Origin: Aradus depressus
Lineage: Eukaryota > Arthropoda > Insecta > Hemiptera > Aradidae
Direction: 5' to 3'
Length of the DNA stretch: 64,000 nucleotides
Assembly: GCA_963662175.1 (NCBI GenBank)
Contig: OY759217.1
Location: forward strand, 17,920,562 to 17,984,561
Below the pieces are notes generated by a model. That model did not search any database and was not told the origin of the DNA. It saw only the letters and a list, made by a program, of their open reading frames with translations. The position numbers and the translations under genes were made by a program. How positions within the stretch are numbered: the first letter of the stretch is position 1; every line of letters starts with the position of its first letter. Positions 43,800 through 54,284 of the stretch are shown piece by piece.

Positions 43800-43902
43800 A
43801 TGAAGATGGCTGATGTAGTGAGAAGTGATTATTTCGCAGGATGTCAAAAATAGGCTAGCTTACTTAAATAAAAAATCTGTGAGAGGTCAGACTACCTTAT
43901 TT
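43800..43902 (-). mobile_element. Family gamma mini-insertion, 13 bp TSD
   Basis: TSD TTCAATTTATAAT at 43787-43799 and 43903-43915. Contains the 34 bp extension (ATGAAGATGGCTGATGTAGT...) plus scraps of the arm (CAGGATGTCAAAAATA, TCTGTGAGAGGTCAGACTAC). The rest of the palindrome is missing. Confidence 0.7.
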
Positions 43903-44334
43903 TTCAATTTATAATGTAGGTTTAGGTAAATAAATCCAATATTTGTTCTCTTATTTTATGCTATTCATTTTCCCTGTTAACCCAGTAAGATAATTCATAC
44001 CTTTGTATTAGATTTAACATTTTTGCAAATTTAGAAAAACAATATGGCATCTCTTTAATATCTTTAGAAGAAATCCAAATGAAAATTTTGTTAATTGAAA
44101 TTTTTTAAAATACGTGCACTTTCTTCAAAATTTTGAACTTTCGAGGGCTTTTTTCAGAAATTACTGTAGAAATCAAAATTTAGTAGAAGTTTAATAACTC
44201 GATAATTTCTACAGGAAATGTTGAAATTTTATTTAATTATTTATTCTTTTTATTTTCATTATTATTAATTCAATTATTTTAATTTTATATTTATTAAATT
44301 TATTTTACATAATTTTCTTCATCACAAGCTATAC

Positions 44335-45084
44335 TGCGAGATAAAATTTTCAACGGAATTTCACGTTTCTAGGTTCCTTGAACATGTTTTGACCATTTTC
44401 GCAATTATGTTTATCTATGTGCTTGTATGACTGTGAGTATGTGACTAGAACTTTCTCGAAAATGATTGTAGCAATGAAATTTAAATGTGAATTGAAGAAG
44501 ACACTTGTGATGACGTAGTCTGATAAATGGCTGAAACCAGACAACTTTAAGGCCTAAATACATCTTATATTTATGACATTTATGACTTGAATAAAATATG
44601 AGCCCAAATCAAAGCAACAATTTCAGAGCAGTGAGAATTATTGAAAATTGTGAGAAAGGAAAGTTACTGAGTTTTATTGACCCTGCAAAACTGGTCCATC
44701 CCTTTTTCTAATTAAAATTTTCCAGAAACTTCCCTAACAAAATTAACACATTTTATCAGAAACATTTTTCTTTTTTCTACAAAACTTTTTTATTTCTCAG
44801 CTGATATTCGAATTATACAGGTAGTTGTGCAATGTTTACTTTCTCATGCCTTTAGTTTAAGGAAGCATTGTGATGTAATTTTTTCGTTGTTGTGTTGTTA
44901 AACATGTCTGAAAACTATCTGAACTTTGTTATTCAAACCGGATGTTTAGTCTGCTGTCAGCTGTCAAAGAGGTTACATGTGTTTTGGTACGATCGGCGAT
45001 TATTTATTTGTTTACAAAATGGATCAGAGAATTTGCATTAAATTTTGCTATAAGAATAGAATAAAGTGCACAAAAGTTTTTGGT
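44335..45084 (+). repeat. Family C copy, then unassigned
   Basis: TTTTCAACGGAATTTCACGT, GTTTTGACCATTTTCGCAAT and CTTTCTCGAAAATGATTGTA up to about 44700. 44700-45084 is unassigned. Confidence 0.5.
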
Positions 45085-45418
45085 TGGTTATTATGACTCA
45101 AGTCCGGGCTGTAACTACGAGGTCATATCGCCTATTACCAGAGCGCTCTTTCGTCACTCTGGTGGACATGAGCCCGACTCTATTGTGGGAGTCTTAAATT
45201 TTGCCTACCCTAAATTTTTATTCACCTAGGGCAGAGGTCTTTAACGAGTACCTGATAATGTACAGGCTAGGGACCATCGCTTAACGTCCCATCAGAAGGA
45301 CGGCGAACTCAAGTTTATTTTACCTCCCAGATAAAATAAACTTAGGGCCTCGGTCGGGTTTCGAACCCACGATCTTGAGCTCAGAAGGCAAGCACGCATA
45401 CCACTGAGCTACTTGCGC
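45085..45418 (-). mobile_element. SINE1, near full length
   Basis: Complete body and head, ending at GAGCTACTTGCGCC. Tail GGTTGGTTATTATGAC type. TSD not resolved. Confidence 0.85.
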
Positions 45419-45439
45419 CTGGTTTTAGATATGTTAAAT

Positions 45440-45535
45440 ATATTTTTTTTTTTGGCTTTATGTACGGTGCATATTAGCCATGTCAATGTGTTATATATAA
45501 TTATTTAAGACTTAAGATTTAAGGGAGGGAGTTCT
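45440..45535 (-). mobile_element. SINE2 3' fragment
   Basis: TTTGGCTTTATGTACGGTGC and AGCCATGTCAATGTGTTA, then GGGAGGGAGTTCTATCT: the SINE2 3' end in reverse orientation. Confidence 0.65.
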
Positions 45536-45557
45536 ATCTAGTAATATTCCTTTTGGT

Positions 45558-46059
45558 GAGTCTGCTATGAGTAAAACTAGGGTTTACGAGTGGTAAAAAA
45601 GCTCGACAAGTGCGGTCGAATGTGAAGGTCATGCTCACTGTGTTTTTCGATTTTAACGGCATAGTGCAGCATAAGTTCTTGATACAAGGTCAAGCGATCA
45701 ATAAGGAGTACTACCTACAAGTGCAACGCCGTTTGTGTGAAGAAATCCGAAAAAAACGTCCACTCCTTGTTCGTGAATTTTTGGCCAAAAACAACACTGT
45801 AATGATGCCCCAGCTTCCATATTTCCCATACATGGCTCCAGGTGACTTTTTTCTGTTCCCAACAAAAAAGAGAACCTTAAAGGGCCGTCGTTTCACAAGC
45901 ATAGATGAGATTAAAAGCGCATCGCTGAGAGAGCTAAATGCTATCACAAAGATCGAGTTCCAGAAGTGTTTCGGGGATTGGAAGAAGCGCTGGCATCAGA
46001 GTATAATATCTAATGAGGACTATTTTGAAGGGGATAACATTGATGTTGACGAAAAATAA
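45558..46059 (+). pseudogene. mariner-like transposase, internally deleted
   Basis: A scrap of the DNA-binding part (AMSKTRVYEW) is fused to the catalytic domain, which then reads VKVMLTVFFDFNGIVQHKFL (first Asp in FFDF), RRLCEEIRKKRP joined directly to LLVREFLAKNNTVMMPQ, then APGDFFLF (third Asp) and DYFEGDNIDVDEK. The segment with the second catalytic Asp (the HHDNAPAH region) is deleted in frame, so it cannot be active. SINE1 and a SINE2 end lie just upstream. Confidence 0.85.
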
Positions 46060-46074
46060 AATTCTTTTCAACAA

Positions 46075-46870
46075 CCGAAAATTCCCGATTGATATGATTG
46101 GATTTTCGTGAGTACTCAAACTAAATTTGATTGTAGCAATGAACTGAATTGAAGAAATCACTTGTGATAACTTAAATCTGATAAATTTTGGCTGAAACCA
46201 GACGCGAATTCAGACAACTTTACTTTGGGGCGTAAATACATTTTACAACATACATCTTATATGTATGGCTCAAATAAAAATATGTTCGAGGGCGCCGGTA
46301 GCTCAGTGGTATGCATGCTTGGCTTCTGATCTCAAGAGCGTGGGTTCGAAACCCGACCTAGGCCCTTAGTTTATTTTATCTGGGAGGTAAAATAAACTTA
46401 AGCACGCCGTCCTTCGGATGGGATGTTAAGCGATGGTTCCGAGCCTGTACAATATCAGGTACTCATTAAAGACCCCTGCCCTAGGTAAATGAAAATTTAG
46501 TGTAGGCAAAATTTAGAACTCCCAAAAATAGAGTCGGGCTCATGTCCACCAGAGTGACGAAAGAGCGCTCTGGTAGTAGGCGATATGACCTCGTAGTTAA
46601 AGCCCGGGCATGAGTCATAAAACCCAACCTAAAAATATTTTCAAATAAAAGTTGAGGTGAAAACAGAAAAGCACATTTTATAGGCAAGTAAAAGCTCATA
46701 TTCTCAAAAAATGTACCTTTACCAAAAATGTTCCTTATTAAATTTCCACCCTTCATTTCGTCCTCTGATTTTACCTAGGATCACACAGAGACAGCCCCCA
46801 AAAAAACGTACTATAAAGGAAATACTCCGAAGTAATGTTTAAATTGTCATGCATAGCAACGAATTTTAAA
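46075..46870 (+). repeat. Family C copy interrupted by SINE1
   Basis: 46090-46287 and 46631-46870 are family C (TTTTGGCTGAAACCAGACG, AAGTTGAGGTGAAAACAG, TGCATAGCAACGAATTTTAA), split by the SINE1 at 46288-46630. Confidence 0.5.
46288..46630 (+). mobile_element. SINE1, full length with 12 bp TSD
   Basis: TSD AAAAATATGTTC (46276-46287) versus AAAAATATTTTC (46631-46642), one mismatch. Head GAGGGCGCCGGTAGCTCAGT; tail ACCCAACCT. Confidence 0.9.
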
Positions 46871-47457
46871 ATGTTTCTTTTATTATTGATAATGTGACTG
46901 TATGAAATGAATTTAGGTGGGGGGAGGGGAAGATGATGTTTATCAAATAGATTTATCAAATATTGCGCTTCGTAATTTTTGTATGGCCTGGTATGGAAGG
47001 CCATAATTCTACATTTTCTATAATTGCTACTGTGAAAAAATTCAGAGAGAAAACTCATTGACTTTCAATAAATGTTTAAACTGTGTAAAGTTTTGTTAAG
47101 TCCCTGGTTTAAAATAATGTGAGGTGATTAAAGTGGTTGAAAGTGGTCCATTTAAAAGTAATTTGCCCAAGTGGTGTGTGGTAAAGTCTCTTAGAGTTAT
47201 CAGATAGGAAACTGGAAGGCGGAGTTAGACTCTTATCAGAGACCCAGACAGCACTAAGGGTCTCCCGAGACTGGAGGACCCTGAAAAGGGTTTATCAGTA
47301 GTATGAGGCGGCCCACAGACCACAGACCATCAAAGGGACATTGGGGTCCATCTAAGGGGTGGGTTGAGCAGTAACAGATGTACCGAATAGCCATGGAAAC
47401 AAAATAGGAAGGGTTCTTTTTTGAAATAAAAAAAAAAGTTCTAATTCTTAAAAGTAT
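46871..47457. other. No gene seen
   Basis: Unassigned intronic sequence; GC-richer at 47190-47380. Confidence 0.3.
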
Positions 47458-47459
47458 TA

Positions 47460-48293
47460 CGAGAGGTGATCAAAAAGTTCCAGAACTTTTTTGATTGCGC
47501 GCCAACGGAGCGTCGGAGAGAGGTACGGTTGGCAGCATTAGATGTAGTGTCTCTCCCTGTGCTCAGCTGTTTTTGTAGATTCTCTACAACCTACTTTGTT
47601 GTGAAGTAACAGATGTTTTTGTGAAACAAGTTTTTCGTGTTTGGTTATTTTGTGATCTTTTGTAAAATGAATCAAAAATAAGAGCAACGCGTTTGAGTGT
47701 CTGAGTCGATCACGGTGTCATGGGTGGTACAAGAGGTTCAAAGAAGCTCGTCAAGTCAAATTTCAAGGTCATGCTCACTGTTTTCTTCGACTACTACGAA
47801 TTTCTTCTAAGAGGTGAGACAATTCATCGTTTTCGTTACCTTGAAACCCTGAGACATTTGCGCGAGGCCGTGAGGAGGAAGAGATCTGAGTTGTGGCGAA
47901 GTGGGGAGTGGGTGCTGCACCATGACAACGCGCCTGCTCATTCTGCTCGCTCATTAGCGATTACTGCACAAAAAACACCATGGCCGTCATCTCCCAGCCT
48001 CCTTACTCATCAGACCTGGCTCCTGCGGACTTTTTCCTCTTTCCGAAACTCAAAGGACCTTTAAAAGGGCAGAGATTTCACTCAACAGACGAAATTAAAG
48101 AAAAATCGCTGGAGGAGCTGAACAGCATTCCAGAAGATGAGTTCTCAGGGTCCTTCCAGGAGTGGAAACGGCGGTGGGAAAAATGTATAGCTTACCAAGG
48201 GGAGTACTTTGAAGGGGAAAATGTCCAATAACTTGTAAATTGTTTTAATACTCTTTTAAAAAGTCAGTCCTGAAACTTTTTGATCACCCCTCG
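47460..48293 (+). mobile_element. mariner element, internally deleted, TA-flanked
   Basis: TA at 47458-47459 and 48294-48295. Left end CGAGAGGTGATCAAAAAGTT; right end, reverse complement, CGAGGGGTGATCAAAAAGTT. 834 bp versus about 1.3 kb for a full mariner. Confidence 0.9.
47668..48231 (+). pseudogene. DD34D mariner transposase pseudogene
   Basis: The start (ATG AAT CAA AAA TAA at 47668) has an immediate stop. WYKRFKE of the DNA-binding part joins the catalytic domain. The three Asp are present: FFDYYE, HHDNAPAHS and LAPADFFLF, with 34 residues between the second and third (DD34D) once a 1-nt frameshift at about 47968 is bridged. Ends EYFEGENVQ. Broken by the stop, a large N-terminal deletion and the frameshift. 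Confidence 0.88.
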
Positions 48294-48296
48294 TAT

Positions 48297-48415
48297 AGTA
48301 GTAGCCATGTTACCCAGCGTTGCACGGAAAATTGATATCTTCATTCGACATTTCACTGTACAATATTAGAAATGTTGAGGCTTTTCCGGGCAACGTCGGG
48401 TTCATAACTAGAAGC
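48297..48415. mobile_element. Helitron-like terminal fragments
   Basis: TTACCCAGCGTTGCACGG near 48310 and TTTTCCGGGCAACGTCGGGT followed by TAACTAGA at 48382-48412, similar to the hairpin end of 37289-37800. Confidence 0.45.
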
Positions 48416-48911
48416 CAATAATTTAAAATATGTTTATATTATGTATAAAATATATTATATGTATAATATCACAATATTAGCAGAGACAATAAGTTAACAG
48501 TCCTGAGAATGCCCTCTATCTCATTTCCACCAACATTTCACACCATGGTCTTTCCAGGAAAGGGATTGGAGATGATATCAAAGCTTTTCGGGGGTCCTCC
48601 AGGCTGTCAGAGTATGTAGTTAATAAGATGCGCCCTTTTATTTAATTTAAAATATGTATATAAATCTATATTTAAAAAATAAAAAATGCTTTTATTTACT
48701 TATGAAACTTTTCAATGTGTGTTTTGACCACACTTCTTTGTAATATTTAGCTATAAAACCTTCAGTTTGTATAATGACTAAGCATACTATGATCGAGGTC
48801 ACAAATGAAACGTTCTGTGAGGTGGGGGAAAGGGTTACTGGAGGGGGAAACCCATTGCACAGTAAAATTCTCCTGCACCGAGGTTAACAATTAAAATAAA
48901 TCAAAGCGTAA
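48416..48911. other. No gene seen
   Basis: Unassigned intronic sequence. Confidence 0.3.
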
Positions 48912-49190
48912 ATAAAGGGTAGCGAGCTTCCTCACTAAGCTCAAGATCGCGGGTTCGGCCGAGACCCTTAGGTTTTTTAGGTCCTTCTAATAGACATTAA
49001 GCGAGGATGTAAGATGTCAGGTAGGTACTCGTTAAAGAACCCAACCTTACATAGATTAGAATTTAGGCTAGACAAAATTTAAGACTCCCATAGTAGGGTC
49101 GGGCTCATGTACAACTGTCCACCAGAGCGAGTAGGAGGCGATATGACCTCGTAGTTAAAGCCCGGGCATGAGTCACAATAACTAACTAAA
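48912..49190 (+). mobile_element. SINE1, degraded copy
   Basis: B-box region GATCGCGGGTTCGG; GGTAGGTACTCGTTAAAGAA; CGTAGTTAAAGCCCGGGCAT; (AACT)n tail. Confidence 0.75.
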
Positions 49191-49410
49191 AATAAACAAC
49201 TTTTGAATCACAACTCAATGGAAAAATCGATTATGAAAAATAAGTAAGTTTTAATAAATACATAAAATAACCTGATATACATAAATTGTTCAGTATGTAA
49301 AACATTTTAAACTACCTATTACACAACGAGGAGGTTGTTCATTGGACTAGGTTGGCGTGTGTCAAGGTAAGGTGACAGGTCGGAAAGCAAAAGGGAGAGA
49401 GAGTGTACAT

Positions 49411-50060
49411 TAGGGTGGTCGTAAAAAGTAAAAAGTTCGATTTTTCAAAGTCCCCATCCAAATTCTTGTGTAGTTTGACGAAAAAAAATTTTCTGAATTT
49501 TTTCAGATTTTTTTGAATGAATTAACCTGGCCCTGTGGGCGGTCAAAGTTTAACACGTGTTTTAAATGGGTTTTTTGAACATTTACATATTTTTAAGTGT
49601 AGGTCTTAGTATTTTTAATATAAAAATCTAAAAAAACATGGATTATGGGTTTTCGGGGTCGCTGAAAACGAATTTCATATTAAAAAATTTTTTTTGACAG
49701 TCACATTTCCCAAAAAACTCGTACAAAAATTGACGAAAATGATAAAAATGTTCGAATCGATGATTCATTTTAATGAATTATTAATTTTTTAATATGAAAT
49801 TCGTTTTCAGCGACCCCGAAAGCCCATAATCCATGTATTTTTAGATTTTTATATTAAAAATACTAAGACCTACACTTAAAAATATGTAAATGTTCAAAAA
49901 CCCCATTTAAAACACGTGTTAAACTTTGACCGCCCACAGGGCCAGGTTAATTCATTCAGAAAAATCTGAAAAAATTCACAAAATTTTTTTCGTCAAACTA
50001 CACAAGAATTTGGATGGGGACTTTGAAAAATCGAACTTTTTACTTTTTACGACCACCCTA
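49411..50060. mobile_element. 650 bp palindromic MITE with 8 bp TSD
   Basis: TSD GTGTACAT at 49403-49410 and 50061-50068. Ends TAGGGTGGTCGTAAAAAGTA and exact inverse. Arms of about 285 bp (to about 49695 and from about 49777) are nearly identical inverted, sharing GGGCGGTCAAAGTTTAACAC. An 8 bp TSD is compatible with P, hAT or Merlin-type superfamilies; the TAGGG terminus does not settle which. It lies 91 bp downstream of the neuroligin exon donor at 50151. Confidence 0.85.
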
Positions 50061-50151
50061 GTGTACATATATATAATTATATTTTTATATAACATATCTG
50101 TTATATAAAAATATAATTGTTCAATAATAGTGGTGAGGTAATTGTGATTAC

Positions 50152-50298
50152 CATCATAGTACTGTGCGCCCTCCTCCTGAAAGTGGTGATGCCGCATGGT
50201 GAGCTCGTCGAGACCAGGCTGGTGTAGCTGTGGGATCAGATTCAGCCAAAGGGACATCTTGTGTCCTCGGTAGTGATTCTTCACCTCTGTCTTTCCAC
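50152..50298 (-). CDS. Nlg: Neuroligin, penultimate exon (end of esterase-like ectodomain)
   Basis: A 147 bp internal exon. Read on the minus strand it gives GKTEVKNHYRGHKMSLWLNL, then IPQLHQPG and HHHFQEEGAQYYD. The HYRGHKMSLWLNLIPQLH block is characteristic of the C-terminal end of the neuroligin cholinesterase-like domain, just before the stalk. The acceptor is TGTGTGTTAG before 50298; the donor is GATG|GTAATC at 50152/50151. It begins with two nucleotides (GT) that complete the Gly codon from 60808 and ends with one nucleotide (G) completed by the exon ending at 25564, so all three exons join without a frameshift. The introns either side are about 10.5 kb and 24.6 kb. A 650 bp palindromic MITE (49411-50060) begins only 91 bp past the donor, and a decayed palindromic retroelement begins about 35 bp before the acceptor. 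Confidence 0.9.
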
Positions 50299-50334
50299 CT
50301 AACACACAACAAAATTACATTTTATCATTCAAAA

Positions 50335-50635
50335 AGGTGAGTGGTAAAACATAAACTGACCTCTTACAGATTTTATTATTTTGTGCTAGCAGGCATTCGA
50401 GGTTGCACTCATCATCACGCTCTCATAAAACATTTTTTTTAAACAAAACAATTTAAAAAGTGAAATAGCCAAATAAAATTAAACCACTTAAAAAATACAT
50501 TTTTTCTATTCTCTATGTATGAAATTTTAAATTGTTAATTTCGTAGTTTGAATGAATAAAATTTTGAATAAAAGGGCAACCTCGAAAGCCGCATAACATA
50601 AAATAATAAAATCTGTGAGAGGTCAGACTGGGGAC
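50335..50635. mobile_element. Family gamma palindrome, decayed
   Basis: CTGACCTCTTACAGATTTTA...GTGCTAGCAGGCATTCGAGG...CATCATCACG on the left and GGCAACCTCGAAAGCC...AATCTGTGAGAGGTCAGACT on the right. No TSD resolved. Confidence 0.6.
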
Positions 50636-50681
50636 TGTATGAGGATTCAGAAGCCCCTATGTAAGTCAACTATTGATTTGA

Positions 50682-51558
50682 GGGCGTCGGTAGCTCAGTG
50701 GTAAGCATGCTTGCCTTCTGAGCTCAAGAACGTGGGTTCGAAACCCGACCAAGGCCCTAAATTCATTTTATCTGGGAGGTAAAATAAAATTAAACCTTTA
50801 GTACACTCGCCGCGGCACTCCGTGCCGCAAATTTACTAAATTTGTATTTGCGCGGTCTCTATGTTTAATAACAAGCTAATGCCCACTTCTATTCTTCAAT
50901 GGCATGTCTATGAATGAACACAACAAGTAGCGCATTGATCTCATATTTTATCAGTCGGTAACAAGAAGTCAAAGTGGAAGGGACAACAATTGCGGCACTG
51001 TATACCGTGCCTGTGTTAAAATGTAAGTTTTTTAAAATATTTTATTTCGTATTTGTTAACAAGTTAATTTTTTTTCATGAAATACTAATTTATAATTAAA
51101 TAATAATAATTAGCTGTTAATTAATTAATTAATAAAAAAAACTAAAAAATACTTAATTATTAATTTTTTAGTATTTTCCTTGTATCTACGACTAATTTAT
51201 AATAAAAATTAACTATTTATAATTAATTATATTGTTCTTCATTTGTATTATAATAAGATGTTTTTCTTTACTTCAATATACGTAATTCTTAAACGTTGTT
51301 TAAAAGGTTCAATTTTTGTTGCGTTTTTTAAACAATTTTGTATTTTTTTTTTAATAAAGTTTTTAAAAACATTGTTATGCATTCAGTACGCCTAAAGACC
51401 TCTGCTCTAGTTGAATAATAATTTAGGGTAGGCAAAATTTAGGACTCCCACAGTAGAGTCAGACTCATGTCTAACAGAGTAACAAAAGAGCGCTCTGGTA
51501 GTAGGCCATATGACTTCGTAGTTAAAGCCCGGGCATGAGTCATAAAACCTAACCTAAC
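50682..51558 (+). mobile_element. SINE1 carrying a roughly 590 bp insert
   Basis: Head and start of body 50682-50795; body and tail 51388-51558 (ending CCTAACCTAAC). About 70 bp of SINE is missing at the junction. Confidence 0.75.
50796..51387. repeat. AT-rich insert with GC hairpins, unassigned
   Basis: Starts TTTAGTACACTCGCC, then a perfect hairpin GCGGCAC-TCC-GTGCCGC (50812-50828) followed by AAATTTACTAAATTT. A similar GCGGCACTGTATACCGTGCC lies near 50992. The rest is AT-rich; right edge at CAGTACGCCTAAAG. Confidence 0.5.
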
Positions 51559-52317
51559 TATTGATTTTTAGCCCAAACAGACGATTTGTTTTAGAGGGAA
51601 AGCGAAAACTTTTTTTTTTTCACTTTTGGAATTAGGTTAAAACTCAACATTGAATTTCTGACCGATTACATAACTTCCCCTATGCTTCTTATAGCTGTGT
51701 AAGTAAAAAAAAAAAAAAAAAAAAATCATGAAAAGAGTGAAAGAAGAAAAGAATTAAAGAAAATTGGGTGAATTTATAGGGCTTGGTAGAAGGGCTAATC
51801 GAGTTTGAATTTAAAAAAGGAACCGTGAGGGGTTGCAGGATATGATCAGAATTCACAATTCATCCCCAACAATGTACCCCAATTGAACTTTGAAAAAATA
51901 TAACTAATGAAATTTCTGAAATGAGGAAAAAGGTTCTCTTTAAAACCAGCAGAGAAGTATTTTTTTTGATAAAATAGAATAACCAATACAGGATTTAAGG
52001 TGAAAGTGGCGACAGTGCCAATACAGTAGAAAACATTACCTGGCTACCCAAATTTTTCATTTTTTATTCTAAAAAATGTATTAGATCAAGAATCGATTTT
52101 ATAATCGGAAAGTCTATAATATCGTTGTAAAAATATTATTTTTTTGGTCAGATGGCAAAAAAATCGAAGAAAAAAGTTTAAATGATTTGTAGATAGCTTC
52201 GGCCTGAAAAGAATAACATCTTAGACATTCACGTTCAACAGAATCATCGGCATAGTTTGCAGTACTTACACTAGAGCTTACAAGTTTAAAAAACGTGATG
52301 TAACTTTTTTTTTTGTA
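51559..52317. other. No gene seen; family E scrap
   Basis: 51560-51690 has family E words (GAATTTCTGACCGATTACAT). A long A run at 51708-51725. Remainder unassigned. Confidence 0.35.
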
Positions 52318-53232
52318 GTTAAAACCCGAGCATGAATCACAATAACTAACTGCAATTTAAAATTCATATTTTTATCTTATGATAAACATTTATTCCTGGC
52401 TACAAAGTATCCCACCATTACCAATCACAAATCTACGGGACGTTTAATGATGATCAAATTTATTAATAAGTTAATCTACATTATATTTATAATAATATCT
52501 TTAAGGCAATATCCATAAGTTAATAAATTAATGTAACCTTAACTGTTAATAGAAATTGTTACTAACAAATTATATGATTAAAAAAATGTTCTACCCTGTA
52601 CCAATGTTAATAAAAATAGTTATAATAAAAATATAGTCTATAAGCACAAAGAGAAACTGAAACTAGAAGAGTTAGGTGCGGAAGTTACACTTCAAACGTC
52701 TTCTTTTTTTTTACACATTCATTAACGTTTCGCTGATTCGAGCATTTTCAAAACTTATTTTTCCGTGTTTAAATACTTGTGTCAATCATAATGTCGAATA
52801 TAAAAGAGGGCGCCCATAGCTCGGAGGTAGCCTGCTTCCTACTGATAGGACGTTAACCGTACTCATTAAAGACCCTTATCCTAAGTGAATAAACGGATAA
52901 AGGTTAGGCAGAGTAGTAGGCGATATAACTTTGAAGTTAAAACCCGAGCATCACAATAACTAATTGCAATTTAAAATTTATATTTTCATCTTATGATAAA
53001 CATTTATTCCTGGCTAAAAAGTATCCACCATTACCATTCATCTATGGGACGTTAAGTGATGATCCCGAGGCTGTACAATGTCAGGTACTCGTTAAAGACC
53101 CTAACCATAGGTGAATAAACCAGGGTAGGCAAAATTTAGGACTACCAATGTAGAGTCAGGCTCATGTCCACATCCTGTTAGTAGGCGATGTGACCTCATA
53201 GTTAAAGATCGGGCATGAGTCACATAAACTAA
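52318..53232 (+). repeat. Locally duplicated SINE1-containing segment
   Basis: The text GTTAAAACCCGAGCATGAAT ... TTATGATAAACATTTATTCC ... GGGACGTT at 52318-52445 is repeated at about 52938-53055. SINE1 pieces: 52805-52958 (head GGGCGCCCATAGCTCGGAGG) and 53040-53232. Points to a duplication of about 620 bp period. Confidence 0.6.
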
Positions 53233-53750
53233 CTGTACTTTTATTTCTATATATTTACTTTTATTCATTAATTTTTTTAAATGTCTTTATATTTAAATAT
53301 TATTGTAGCTATTACCATAAATAGATATAATTTATAGTTAACAATATATAATAATAAATAATTTTTTATATACGAAATAAAAGGTCTAATATTAATTAAA
53401 ATAATTGTTTTTACGATGTGGAAATTACATGGTACTTATCTGTACCCGATAATTTGTAATGCTGTCCTAGCAAGATCATCATATTTAATAGAGGCAGATC
53501 TGTATATGGCATCACAAAGAAATAAAACCTTGACAAAGAAGTGGGGTGGCTATCACTCTCAAGATTTACAAAGAGCCATCAGAAGGGAGATCGGAATGGT
53601 TAATACTTTTTTATATTTTAATTTTTCTAATTTTTTAAGAGTTAGATATGAAATATCAAACAAAGCTATATCTTAGAGACACTGTTATGCTGTATAGGTA
53701 CTCGTACCAACTGTGTCAGGAAGTCGATAAAAGCTTTTCCAGGTTCACAA
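53233..53750. other. Unassigned; 86 aa frame
   Basis: Frame 53416-53676 contains LTKKWGGYHSQDLQRAIRRE, slightly reminiscent of a pogo/pipsqueak helix-turn-helix, but too short to call. Confidence 0.3.
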
Positions 53751-54001
53751 AACATTTTTAAATTAAAGTTATTTAATCAATCAGAAATTCTATGTTGAAT
53801 TTTTTTTTTTGGAATTTCTTATTTTCGACTATCTGCTTCTGATTCTCTAACACCATTGGTTTTTAGCCAAAATTATCATTTTTAGGTGAATCTCCTCATA
53901 CTAAATAAGTTGTTGATACATCCCTTACATCGACAGTTATATGTATTTTTATGTTAAGTCCCCCCTTTACCTTTTCACCGATTTGGCTGAAAACCAACAA
54001 G
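53751..54001 (-). repeat. Family E fragment
   Basis: TTAATCAATCAGAAATTCTA, TTGATACATCCCTTACATCG, CACCGATTTGGCTGAAAACC. Confidence 0.45.
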
Positions 54002-54246
54002 TCGCTACTTCAGAACAAGACTGTCACAACTAAAAAAATGTGAATTTTGGGAAATCACGTTTTAAAATTAACTGTCTTAATGGTACTTTAATTTTGATAT
54101 TCAGAAAACTGCTAGATATAGCTATTTATTTCTAGAGCAATAAGCATTTACACGGTTAATAGTACTTACTTATTATCATTCTTCCTATGAGTTTAGTACG
54201 AATTCGATATTTTTTGAGTTGTGACAGTCTTGTTCTGAGGTAGCGA
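54002..54246. mobile_element. MITE with 30 bp terminal inverted repeats
   Basis: Left TCGCTACTTCAGAACAAGAC + TGTCACAAC; right end is its inverse with one mismatch (CGCTACCTCAGAACAAGA...). 245 bp, AT-rich interior, no ORF. No clear TSD, so superfamily unresolved. Confidence 0.65.
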
Positions 54247-54284
54247 AGTGTCGAACTTTTGGGGTTTTGACTATCACAACGGTA

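Larger units (their letters stand above)
42501..44330 (+). repeat. Dispersed family D copy, split by piggyBac and a palindrome remnant
   Basis: Homologous to 62690-63570 once the piggyBac-like element (42894-43715) and the 43800-43902 insertion are removed: AAACAGCTGTTAGGAGTGAA, GACGTGAAGGTGG, GGCTTAAGGTAGTATGGTGA, AATAACAGTGAAATAG; then GCTATTCATTTTCCCTGTTA and CTGTAGAAATCAAAATTTAG. A (TA)n run occupies 42780-42822. Confidence 0.6.

Noticed and set aside
49411..50060. The 60 and 109 aa ORFs overlapping this region as genes
   Set aside because: They read through the MITE arm or from intron into the neuroligin exon; only 50152-50298 is coding.
53416..53676. 86 aa ORF as a possible pogo/pipsqueak DNA-binding domain
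   Set aside because: Only one short word (WGGYHSQDLQRAI) is suggestive; no downstream domain or terminal repeats found.
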